Source: a virus
DNA length: 64,000 nt
Direction: 5' to 3' (one strand)
IMG/VR virus record: IMGVR_UViG_3300025411_000012
Location: 1 to 64,000 of that record
The notes below the pieces were generated by a model. That model had not been told where the DNA came from and did no database searches. It was given only the letters and a program-made list of their open reading frames with translations. Positions 35,701 through 43,510 of the stretch are shown one piece after another. How positions within the stretch are numbered: the stretch's first letter is position 1; each line of letters starts with the position of its first letter. The position numbers were made by a program, and so were the translations under genes.

Positions 35701-38700
35701 TAGCATATAATCCTATACCTTTTAGTTCTTCTACCTACGGATTAATCTTTGCCGGAGCCCCGGGAGCAAATAATAATGCTGGAAAAGTTTTAGTCACGGG
35801 GTTAGATACCTATATACAAACTAAACTATTAGCAACAATTACTACTTCTACATCGGGTTCTGCATTTGGTTCTAGTTTATCAGTAGTACCTACGAGTACT
35901 ATTACAAGTTTATTATTTGTCGGAGCTCCGGTAGGTAATGGTGCTGTTCACTCATATACAGTAAAATCTACAGCCACAGTTAGCTCGGTCTATTCGGGTT
36001 CTGTGTCAGGCACTTCGGGATCATTATTCGGTACTTCGATTGCTACAAATAGTACAGGTAGTTTGGTAGCAATAGGTGCTCCGGGTTACTCACAGGCTAC
36101 AGGGCAAGTTCGATATTACACCGGTAGTTTATCTTCATTAGGCACAATCACTTCTCCATTTGCAACAGGAACCAACTTTGGCCAATCTTTGGCAATGAGT
36201 CGAGACGGCTATTATCTTGCTGTAAGTGCTCCTAATCTAAACAATGACGATGGAAGTATAGGTGCTGTGTGCATTTATACATTGACAAATAATGCATATG
36301 TATTAGATACAACCTTAATAAATCCAGTAATAGGTTCGACAATGAACTTTGGCATAGCTATGGATTTTACATCAGAAGCTGATGCCTTGGTTGTTACCGC
36401 ATTAGGAACAAACACTTCGGTTGTAACTTATTTTGATGAACACACAACTACCTTTGATTTAGACACAACTAGATTTACAGAATCTGAAATAATGTCGGGC
36501 TCTGCTTATTTGTATTCACGTAGAGGTACACGATTTGTCTATAGCGAAGAACTAGTCAACGCAGAAGAAAACATTACAACAGGTACTAACTATGGAACAT
36601 CTGTTTCATTAGACAACGGTGTTGTACTAGTCGGTGCTCCGGGCGGTTCAACACAACTAGTAAGTACTGCTACCAGTGCAATCTATCAGTTTACTGCAAT
36701 AGACCCAGCAGTGGTAGGATGGAATCAGTTACGAGTTCAAGACGATTTTGTATTACCTTCGGGTGTTCAAAAGATTTGTTTAGTTGATACAGTATCTAAT
36801 GATATTATTAACTATTATGACTATGTGGATCCGTTAAAAGGTCAAATCGTTGGTCTTGCTGAGGAAGAACTAACTTATAAAGTTGCAAGTGATCCTGCTA
36901 TATATAGCATCGGTGATTCTAAAGTAAATGTTAATAATGTATCAAACTGGCTTGACAATCAAGTAGGTCAACTATGGTGGGATTTAAGTACTGCCAAGTT
37001 TACCTGGTATGAGCAAGGTGATTTAGAATATCGTAGAATCAACTGGAACACACTATTCCCTGGGGCTAGTATTGATGTATACGAATGGGTTAAATCTACA
37101 TTGTTGCCAAGTGATTGGGCTATTCAAGCCGACACAACTTCGGGACTTGCAAAAGGTATTAGCGGTCAACCTAAATATCCTGACAACAGTACATTGTCGG
37201 TTACACAAGAATATGATTCTGCAACAGGTGGCTTTATTAATACCTATTATTACTGGGTTAAGAATAAAGCAACTATACCTAATGTAGCTGATCGTAGAAC
37301 CAGCGCACAGAATGTAGCTTCTTATATTGCTAACCCGTTAGCTGCTGGCCTACAGTTTGCATCTATAATAGATAAAAATACCATAATGTTAGCTAATATT
37401 GCTACTGAGTTAAAATCTGATCAAATCAGTCTAAACTTTGCTATTGATAATACTAACAGTAAAATACCTCGTCACACAGAGTGGCAGTTAATGACAGACG
37501 GCAAAGAAACAAGCACACCACCCGGACTGTTAGAACGTAAAATGATTGATAGTTTTATTGGATATAGTACAAGTACAGGTGCTCTTGTTCCTGATCCAAA
37601 ACTGTCAGCTAGAGCTAAGTTTGGTATTGGCATCAGACCTCAACAAACATTATTCAACAACAGATTTGAAGCATTGCGTAATGTTATAGATTTTGCCAAC
37701 AGCATTTTAATAGATGTTCAAGTTACCAGCAACTACAGTTTTAATAACTTAAACGCCGCTGAGCCTTTTCCTACTCAATATACCGTAATCGAGGATGCTA
37801 CAGAGTTGGATCCGGTATTTGTTGGAAGTACATCGACTGTTACAGTATTAGTTGATGCTGATTCTAACAACGGATGGGCAGTATATGAACTACAAAATAG
37901 TAAATGGGTAAGAGTAAGAACACAAAGTTATAACACTCCATTATATTGGAAACATGTTGATTGGGTGTCTACTTCTTACGATGCTTATCGAGATATTACT
38001 GTTGCAGTTGACGAGTTATATCAGTTGGCTGAAGTTAGTCTATCTGCCGGGCAATATGTCAAAGTTAATAATCGAGGCGACGGCAACTATATTATTCTAG
38101 AAGTAGCACCTGCTGGTACTGTTGGTGATTTTGGTAATAACTATCTAACTCGTTATATACAAAACGGTACTATTCAGTTCTTAGATACTTTATGGAATCT
38201 AGCATTTGGATGGAATCAAACATATAGTTACAGTCAAACATTGTTTGATCAAACTCCTAACAAGGAAATTCAATTTATTCTTACTGCCTTAAAGGATGAT
38301 TTGTTTATCAATGATTTAAGAGTCAACTGGAATAAACTATTCTTCAAGGCCATGAAGTATGCTGTTTCAGAGCAGCCTGCTATTGATTGGATATTAAAAA
38401 CATCGTTTATTGATGTAACTAACTATGCGGGACAGTTGACACAGCCTCCTATCTATAAGTTACAAGATAGTTCTTACTATGAAGATTTTATTAATGAAGT
38501 AAAACCCTACCATACAAAAGTTAGAAACTTTACAACTAACTTTAGTAATACAGAGTTTTCTCAAACATTGACTACTGATTTTGATTTCCCTGCATATTGG
38601 AGTACATTAACAAATAAATTTGTTACTACTCCTGTGTCAACATCGTCGTTGGTATATCCACAATATTTGTCAAACAGTGGTACATATACTACTTCTACTG

Positions 38701-41700
38701 TACCTACTTTAGAAAGTTTGTTTGTAAATCCTGTTCGACAAATAACTGAGACTATGGTCTTTGACAGAATTTCTACAAGAAATCAAATTGGCAGTTTGTC
38801 TGTAACAGATATTTTTATTGGTGATGGTGCTAGTACTGAATTCGTCCTAAGTTGGGTAGCACAGGCTGATAGATTTAAAATGAATCTATCTGTTACTGGC
38901 GAGTACGTATTGCCTACCGAATACACCGTTCGATATTATAAAGAAACTTATAATGGTTTTACCAAACACTATTCTAAACTAGTATTCTTAAATATTGATC
39001 AAGCTCCTGCATTAGGTGCGGTAGTTACGTTCACTTACGAAAAGAGTGTATCGTTAATGTCTGCCGTAGAACGTATTCAAAACTTCTATGCACCGACCGC
39101 GGGTATGGCAGGTACTGCTACTGAACAACTGATGGTAGGAGTTGATGATCCTAGAACACATATCGGCGGCCAATATGAAGGAAAGAGTTTTGTAAATCCC
39201 TACGGTAATATTGTAGGCGGCCCTGATAGTCTTATTAATCCTAGTCATCTTTCTGGTACCTACGATATAAACTTATCTCAGCCTTATCCGACATGGTCAG
39301 GAACAAACTTAATAAATGCATTAGGTGTTGATCCTGCAGATTTAATCATCGAAGGTGAATATGGATTTGTAACAACAAGTTCTGCCTATGCTCCTGAAGA
39401 AGTTATTCCTGGTGTAGTTGCAGATACATTAGGTATTGATGTTTATACTCAAGCAGGGTATGTTACACCTACTATTGTAAACGGTTCTGGAAATGTCATA
39501 GCAGGTACTTCTTGTACATTCCCGTTATCAAGTCTTCCGACTACTATCGGAAGCATTGTGGTAGCAGTTAATGGTACTGAGTTTGCATACTCAACAGTAA
39601 CAAATATATCTAATACATTTAATATTGATTGGATAAACTCTGCATTGGTTATTCCTCCACAACCCACTGACGGTGTTGTGGCATACACTATTATTGGTGT
39701 TGGATCAAACTCATCAGCTATTCCTGGAATCATTGATAGAGTAACAGTTAATACAGTAGCAAATACTACTACCGCTCAAGCAGTTAGTTTAGGTAGTTTT
39801 GATGAAGTTACAGGAGTCTTTGTAACATTAGATGGACAAATACTTTCTTCTAATATAATACCTAGCCCGTACTATCAACTTGTTCCAGCTTCTACAACAT
39901 CTAACAGAGCATCTGTTATTGTTTATAATCTTCCACTGGGTATTGAAAATACATTGCAGGCTTGGTTCTTTGATAATGTAGGTACTAACTTTAATCAAGT
40001 TAATGTAAACTATATAACTGTAAATGGCCAAGCAATTTTTGATCCAAATCAGCCCACTTTTGCAGGAATAGATATTCCTAATCCTCCGGGAAATGTTGGA
40101 CCTCCGAGCTCACAGGTAATAGTAGAAGCATCGGACATAGGTAGTAATACTTCTATAAGATTATTACCACCAAGTGTTACCTATTATACAGTGACATCTA
40201 CTAGTGTTACTCAATATCAAATCAAAGATGCCTTTAACCCATTTGTAAAAGATGTTAACTACGGAGACAACGTTAATGTTTATATAAACGGTTCTCAAAT
40301 AGCATTAGGTGCAGATTTTACTTTTGACAATAACAATGTAACAATATCCAAATCTTTTAATGTCGGTGACGTTATTGCGGTTGAATCATATATGCCAAAT
40401 AACTTTGCAAATCACTATAATAGTTCAACTTCAGTGACCTATGATTATGATTATATTGTAACTTTGCAAGGTAAACTAGTATTATCACCAAACTGGTATA
40501 CAAGAACTAATATAAATTATAAGATTACAACTTATACTGATCAGGATTCTATGGGTATCGAAACACAAGTGTTTAAAGGAAATCCATATAGAACATATAT
40601 TTTAGATAGACCTGTTCTAGATCAAAATTACGTTTGGGTTACAATCAACTATCCAATATCTAACACAGGTAGATCTGGAGAACAAGTGTTAATAGGCGGC
40701 GTTGATTTCCAAGTGTTGTCTGATCAGTTAACTGTTGTTATTGGTGATGCATACGATGTTACCTCAGATTGTACTGTGGTGATAATGAGTATTGCCGGTC
40801 CTTCTAATAAAAACATTCTAGGTTACAGATATTTTAGAAATATTCTGGGACAAGAATCTTTTACAAGACTGTCTAATAAAAACTCTACATACCTAACACA
40901 ACCGTTGTATACAACATCTACAGAAATACATGTTGCAGATTCTACAATATTAAGCCCTGCTGATCCTGGAACAAATACTCCGGGTGCAGTATTGATTTCA
41001 GGAGAATTAATAGAGTTCTATGAAAATAGCAATAATGTTTTAAGCCAACTAAGACGCGGTGCCCGTGGCACAGGTATTATTACTACAGCAACTTTGGGTA
41101 CTCGTGTAATAGATCAAGGTGTGTATCAAACTGTTCCAATAGCACCTGAACAGGCTTATCAAGAAACAGTATTAGCACAGAATACATATACTAATGCTGC
41201 TCTAAGTAATACCTATACTATCAAATCTTCATCTATTACTGGATGGATTAATACTTTAACAGCTTCTGTTATTAGATGTGATGGTATTTCTTTCCTAACC
41301 TCGGTATCACCGTTACCAGTTGATCCTTATACAGGTTCCTTTGTTGTCGGTAATAGAATATATTCTGTCTCTACTGCAAGTATTGCAGCCAAAGATCAAA
41401 TACAAGTTTACTATGGCGGTTATCCGTTGCGTAAAAATATTTCATATTACCAAGACACAACAGTACAACATGACAGTATATTGGAATCTCAAATACTTGG
41501 AACATTCCCTACAGTATCTTCATTGACTAATGTGTATTCTAGGTTGTCAACTGATTTACAATATACTCCGAATCCTGCATATGTTACCACTGACACTAGT
41601 ATTGTTTGGGTATACAAATCAGGACAATCGCAAGTAAATATTGATTATACTACATCAACCAATGTAGGACTTCCAGTTAAATCTACAGGTACAACTTACC

Positions 41701-42053
41701 TTGTAACAAGTACTAACTTGATTTATTGGTCAACTGGTACAGGTTATATAGTAACTGCAACACTGGGATTAATTGATTCTGGATTACGTCAACTACCGCC
41801 TGATTTTACTATTAACACTAGTACTCAAGTGATAACATTAAATACTTCAACAGTTAAGTTAAACACAGGAACATTGTTATCGATTGTTATGAAACGTGTA
41901 ACCTCTAGCTGGAACGATGTTGTATCTGCAGGAACTTCAACTGTTTCTCTAACATCTAGTACAAGTTTTGAAGCACAGTTCTTACAAGAAGCGCCTGCTA
42001 TACTTCCTGATGTTTATTTCTATAGTGGAAATGCAATTAAAGGGAACGTATAA
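29796..42053 (+). CDS. Giant baseplate wedge protein (gp7 position), 4085 aa
   Basis: A single uninterrupted frame of 12.3 kb, directly after gp6 where T4 has gp7 (1032 aa). The N-terminus (VNLLPTYLQTNKNSKFLSSTIDQLIQPAQLERLNAYIG) fits a baseplate anchoring region. Residues about 905-940 are Trp-rich (HTAPWEMLGFGKQPSWWDAEYG). Residues about 1900-2310 hold a series of FG-GAP-like blades (AVGSPYYTG, FAGAPGANNNAGKV, FVGAPVGNG, AIGAPGYSQATG, AVSAPNLNNDDGS, LVGAPGGS), suggesting a seven-bladed integrin-like propeller. Near residue 3735 lies GAVLISGELIEFYENSNNVLSQLRRG. Other parts look like repeated Ig-like or fibre domains. It probably combines wedge and host-contact functions. Confidence 0.82.
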   Translation: MSTSTVHSVNLLPTYLQTNKNSKFLSSTIDQLIQPAQLERLNAYIGSTSTPTYHIGDSYVQESTALRQAYQLDPALVTNDINGVIQSVVALDDLANEIALEGGLTNNFDRLFRSQVYPYYPQIAIDKLVNYEKYYWLPEGPELVNIDQADLDVANQVIGQSDVVLTVGNNSVQLLNGMMVTFSGDGVSNQYKYKEFFVEGTGTSIVLVPYDSLITPEVSAQQNPDLFDKAGFDMLSFDDNRNIPVDPQYITINRASKDLNAWSRANRWVHEDIIIASTAANNAEVKLPPLQRALRPIIEFNADIKLFNHGSVAYKYVDVVDKYTKNAFLTISGTTIPGTSNTSTVVVDGIPLEHGYRIIFTNDTDPTVQNNIYQVNFVNINGTYKLVLLPASDNMPEEGASVIVTQGTVFGGTTLWYNGTTWVSAQQKTATNQAPLFDLFDENEVSYSDTQYYLSNFTGNKIFGYKINNSNPVDSILGLHVDYRNISSIGSFLFTNYFGTDQITVSLSGTTVDVVPTSKTFFKIGNKYLNVWDSLLSPPININSTGYYDVPLSLTNNPLNSYLTDFTLADFDQQAVTNTRLISNGNNPMAFAMMFIGKKSNSVIDAIEKSSDAYNQFKLALIAQASSIADVTDPVKVLDEILTKINLSKTSLSPYYLSDMVAYGVDKKTLTYTVTNPNVVTYSINSEFNLTASSNRSVLIYLNGRQLTAGQDYTFDPYDAGVTFSIVLSAGDVITINDYRDTRGSFIPPTPTKLGLYPSFVPKIYSDNTYASGPVNVIQGHDGSIMLAYNDYRDAIILEYELRVFNNLKVAYRPELFDVNSSNPGAFRDSLGTSNYSLDEVNKIIQPSFIKWAGTYGIEYITNNSFDINNPFTWNYTGSVYKGLQYPNASAGTGISVSGSWRAVFEYFYDTDRPHTAPWEMLGFGKQPSWWDAEYGVAPYTSGNTKMWTDIQAGNIAQGPIAGINTFYARPGLLDILPVDEFGNLLSPTIIGLVAHAASPNISYNWNIGNRSPAETAWRRSSYWPFVVQRLLALTQPATYCALMYDPANMSVNKAGQWTYGSAYSFLQLPSMPIHGESGVATSGYGVFVSEVGQQRTQNYINELRQDLKYVNFNLFYKVGGFVNPNTLQIIIDAYEPTTTAPGAILPNESYSLILNTSNPIQSIGISGIIVQRTDAGYVVRGYDRQQPYFTYYPAVRNANTPTITVGGVTSDYVAWTSATGVGDRNLTSLDTTTAKAAPSNIFYQAGQIVQYGNNFYRVLVGHSAESTFDASLYQILPSIPTTGGATVQVANSFNKNSVKVPYGTTFTNIQDVYDLIIGYGAWLTDQGFVFEQFNTNLGTNVDWHLSGKEFLYWSTQSWTSSGVITLSPFADQLTFQTTNSVVNNIFDNFYEYSISKADGTPFPQNNLFVARQSGQFTINVINSVEGIYFARLLCIQKEHAIVFDNTDIFGDIIYDIETGERQARMKLVGFRTANWNGDFFAPGFLYDEAKVVEWKPFTNYLASDVVKYNSQYYSAISNVAGTKSFVYTQWNILSSKPTAGLFSNFDYKVSQFNDFYSLDIDNFDSSIQQAAQNLTGYTPRPYLNNIFSDPISQYKFYQGMIREKGTANPIIKLAAATIQNLNSKIEFNEEWAFRVGQYGSFTTYNEFEVPLKEGTFVENPQIISFVESVPKESNSVIYYATPNELTIGTGTLPTVATSTSTATLQLLHAGYVRFDDVDATAYNFSSLLDIANNDVINDGTTVWLGFKPDGSWDVLRYTFRSADIIDVNATQPFSQITFTTSGTHSLSVGQLVSVVNFNSEVNGVYTILEIPSNTEFTVASTLGSIDFNNPSSPGMLFTFDSIRVETFDNLPIDQTLYRYNLGSKVWVNTGNGTDNNGWAVYEKVLNYTNTDVKSISSISNEGLGYSISKPKGSKILAVGSPYYTGTNVGGFVSGNVGLYEINNNKLQAISFYQMYNTAGTGNLYGYSVAYNPIPFSSSTYGLIFAGAPGANNNAGKVLVTGLDTYIQTKLLATITTSTSGSAFGSSLSVVPTSTITSLLFVGAPVGNGAVHSYTVKSTATVSSVYSGSVSGTSGSLFGTSIATNSTGSLVAIGAPGYSQATGQVRYYTGSLSSLGTITSPFATGTNFGQSLAMSRDGYYLAVSAPNLNNDDGSIGAVCIYTLTNNAYVLDTTLINPVIGSTMNFGIAMDFTSEADALVVTALGTNTSVVTYFDEHTTTFDLDTTRFTESEIMSGSAYLYSRRGTRFVYSEELVNAEENITTGTNYGTSVSLDNGVVLVGAPGGSTQLVSTATSAIYQFTAIDPAVVGWNQLRVQDDFVLPSGVQKICLVDTVSNDIINYYDYVDPLKGQIVGLAEEELTYKVASDPAIYSIGDSKVNVNNVSNWLDNQVGQLWWDLSTAKFTWYEQGDLEYRRINWNTLFPGASIDVYEWVKSTLLPSDWAIQADTTSGLAKGISGQPKYPDNSTLSVTQEYDSATGGFINTYYYWVKNKATIPNVADRRTSAQNVASYIANPLAAGLQFASIIDKNTIMLANIATELKSDQISLNFAIDNTNSKIPRHTEWQLMTDGKETSTPPGLLERKMIDSFIGYSTSTGALVPDPKLSARAKFGIGIRPQQTLFNNRFEALRNVIDFANSILIDVQVTSNYSFNNLNAAEPFPTQYTVIEDATELDPVFVGSTSTVTVLVDADSNNGWAVYELQNSKWVRVRTQSYNTPLYWKHVDWVSTSYDAYRDITVAVDELYQLAEVSLSAGQYVKVNNRGDGNYIILEVAPAGTVGDFGNNYLTRYIQNGTIQFLDTLWNLAFGWNQTYSYSQTLFDQTPNKEIQFILTALKDDLFINDLRVNWNKLFFKAMKYAVSEQPAIDWILKTSFIDVTNYAGQLTQPPIYKLQDSSYYEDFINEVKPYHTKVRNFTTNFSNTEFSQTLTTDFDFPAYWSTLTNKFVTTPVSTSSLVYPQYLSNSGTYTTSTVPTLESLFVNPVRQITETMVFDRISTRNQIGSLSVTDIFIGDGASTEFVLSWVAQADRFKMNLSVTGEYVLPTEYTVRYYKETYNGFTKHYSKLVFLNIDQAPALGAVVTFTYEKSVSLMSAVERIQNFYAPTAGMAGTATEQLMVGVDDPRTHIGGQYEGKSFVNPYGNIVGGPDSLINPSHLSGTYDINLSQPYPTWSGTNLINALGVDPADLIIEGEYGFVTTSSAYAPEEVIPGVVADTLGIDVYTQAGYVTPTIVNGSGNVIAGTSCTFPLSSLPTTIGSIVVAVNGTEFAYSTVTNISNTFNIDWINSALVIPPQPTDGVVAYTIIGVGSNSSAIPGIIDRVTVNTVANTTTAQAVSLGSFDEVTGVFVTLDGQILSSNIIPSPYYQLVPASTTSNRASVIVYNLPLGIENTLQAWFFDNVGTNFNQVNVNYITVNGQAIFDPNQPTFAGIDIPNPPGNVGPPSSQVIVEASDIGSNTSIRLLPPSVTYYTVTSTSVTQYQIKDAFNPFVKDVNYGDNVNVYINGSQIALGADFTFDNNNVTISKSFNVGDVIAVESYMPNNFANHYNSSTSVTYDYDYIVTLQGKLVLSPNWYTRTNINYKITTYTDQDSMGIETQVFKGNPYRTYILDRPVLDQNYVWVTINYPISNTGRSGEQVLIGGVDFQVLSDQLTVVIGDAYDVTSDCTVVIMSIAGPSNKNILGYRYFRNILGQESFTRLSNKNSTYLTQPLYTTSTEIHVADSTILSPADPGTNTPGAVLISGELIEFYENSNNVLSQLRRGARGTGIITTATLGTRVIDQGVYQTVPIAPEQAYQETVLAQNTYTNAALSNTYTIKSSSITGWINTLTASVIRCDGISFLTSVSPLPVDPYTGSFVVGNRIYSVSTASIAAKDQIQVYYGGYPLRKNISYYQDTTVQHDSILESQILGTFPTVSSLTNVYSRLSTDLQYTPNPAYVTTDTSIVWVYKSGQSQVNIDYTTSTNVGLPVKSTGTTYLVTSTNLIYWSTGTGYIVTATLGLIDSGLRQLPPDFTINTSTQVITLNTSTVKLNTGTLLSIVMKRVTSSWNDVVSAGTSTVSLTSSTSFEAQFLQEAPAILPDVYFYSGNAIKGNV

Positions 42054-42058
42054 ACTAG

Positions 42059-42066
42059 CATAAATA
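42059..42066 (+). promoter_or_regulatory. Late-promoter-like CATAAATA
   Basis: CATAAATA ends 5 nt before the ATG at 42072 and no SD is present, placing the expected transcript start at the ATG. Confidence 0.5.
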
Positions 42067-42071
42067 TCATC

Positions 42072-42707
42072 ATGGAACAAAAACAAATGAATACCAACAC
42101 AGAAAAAAAACCCAATGAACAAGGAAACATTGCTGTTCGCGGGCATATTAAAATCTATAATCCAGAAACCGGACAAGTGTTTATTGACAAGCCTAATGCT
42201 ATTAACTATGAAACTTTTAGTATAAGTTTAGCACAAAGTGTTAGTAACCAAGGCCGAGGAATGATCGAAGGTATGGCATTTGGTAATGGAGGTACTCGCG
42301 TTGACGATACCGGTATTATTACATACCTAACACCGAACGTTATTGGTACAACTGCTGGTCTATATAATCAAACTTATTATAAAGTAGTTGATTCAAATCA
42401 AACATACGACTTGGATCCTGCTAGAAACTTTATGGAAGTTAGACATGTCGCTGGCTCATTCTATAGTGATGTTTTAGTTAGTTGTTTATTAGATTTTGGT
42501 GAGCCCAACGGCCAAATGGCCTTTGACAATGCTACTAACAGCGATGGTACATATGTGTTTGACGAACTTGGTCTTAGAGCATATAGTCCAAATGGTCCTG
42601 GAACTGGGCCGTTGTTAACTCATGTAATTTTTCACCCTGTGCAAAAAAGTTTGAATCGAATGATTCAGATTGATTATACCATCCGAGTACAGAGTTTAAG
42701 TTCTTAA
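42072..42707 (+). CDS. Virion structural protein, baseplate/fibre region, 211 aa
   Basis: The N-terminus MEQKQMNTNTEKKPNEQGN is polar and probably flexible; the body (IAVRGHIKIYNPETGQVFIDKPNAINYETFSISLAQSV...GRGMIEGMAFGNGGTRVD) is beta-rich. The ending HPVQKSLNRMIQIDYTIRVQSLSS looks like a strand-forming trimer or docking region. Proteins of this kind follow the gp7-type gene in related phages, as remembered, but the function is not established. An alternative ATG at 42087 (MNTNT...) lies 15 nt downstream; the first is placed 5 nt after a late motif and is kept. Confidence 0.65.
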   Translation: MEQKQMNTNTEKKPNEQGNIAVRGHIKIYNPETGQVFIDKPNAINYETFSISLAQSVSNQGRGMIEGMAFGNGGTRVDDTGIITYLTPNVIGTTAGLYNQTYYKVVDSNQTYDLDPARNFMEVRHVAGSFYSDVLVSCLLDFGEPNGQMAFDNATNSDGTYVFDELGLRAYSPNGPGTGPLLTHVIFHPVQKSLNRMIQIDYTIRVQSLSS

Positions 42708-42717
42708 GGATAGTGTA

Positions 42718-43506
42718 ATGGCATATACAATTTTAAATAATAATAACACAGTTTTAGTAAGAGTAGCCGATGACTCTATTGATCAATCTACCAGTGTTAC
42801 TTTTGTTGGTAAAGATTATGCTGGTTACGGACAATACTATAATCAAAACCTAGTAACATTATTAACTAATTCTGCCAATCCTAACTATTCCCCTCCCGCT
42901 AATCCTTTAGGCGGCCAATTGTGGTATGATACAACATATAAAAAACTTAGAGTATTTGATGCTACTTCGGGTACATTTATAAGTGCCGGCGGAGCAACTA
43001 TTGGTACTAGTCAACCTGCTGGATTAAACGCTGGTGATTTTTGGTATAATAGCAATAATGCCACACAAACAATAAATTTCTTTAATGGAAGTTCTTTTGT
43101 TACCCTTTCGACCTATCCAATGAATCAACCAACTGGATTGATTACACCTATACTACCTATTCTTAATAATACCAGTCCTCCGATAAATCAACAAGTTTCT
43201 TTATTAGAAAACTACGGTGTAGTAAAAGGTGCATTAAGTAATAGTTCGTTTACGGTTAATGGAACTCAAAGCGTAAACATTTTTAATACAACCAGCTACA
43301 CTATTACCCAGGGATTAAATATCATTGGTAATATACAAGCTTCTGCAAATGTCATTACTAACAATGTAACTGCTACTTCGATAACTGTTAATTCTATTTC
43401 TATCGGTGCTGCGACTAGCGGAACTCCTACAAATAACACAACAGCTTCGTCTTGGTTAAAAATAGTTGTAGCAGGAACTCAGTACTTTTTACCTTTATAT
43501 CAATAA
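42718..43506 (+). CDS. Tail fibre-like protein A, 262 aa
   Basis: The N-terminal about 85 residues (ADDSIDQSTSVTFVGKDYAGYGQYYNQNLVTLL, then PANPLGGQLWYDTTYKKLRVFD) form a module found in many T4-like marine phage fibres: a VGK-x-x-x-GYG motif, then P-x-GQLW[YF]. The module is repeated in the next gene. The remainder is Thr/Asn/Ser-rich with the pattern SANVITNNVTATSITVNSISI, typical of fibre shafts. It lacks the C-terminal cap domain of its neighbour, so the two could form a hetero-fibre or be a recent duplicate. Confidence 0.75.
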   Translation: MAYTILNNNNTVLVRVADDSIDQSTSVTFVGKDYAGYGQYYNQNLVTLLTNSANPNYSPPANPLGGQLWYDTTYKKLRVFDATSGTFISAGGATIGTSQPAGLNAGDFWYNSNNATQTINFFNGSSFVTLSTYPMNQPTGLITPILPILNNTSPPINQQVSLLENYGVVKGALSNSSFTVNGTQSVNIFNTTSYTITQGLNIIGNIQASANVITNNVTATSITVNSISIGAATSGTPTNNTTASSWLKIVVAGTQYFLPLYQ

Positions 43507-43510
43507 TACT

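Noticed and set aside
29796-42053. Assembly artefact or fused genes in the giant ORF
   Set aside because: The frame is open for 12.3 kb with even composition and no internal SD-ATG pairs strong enough to indicate separate genes; related phages are known to have very long genes here.
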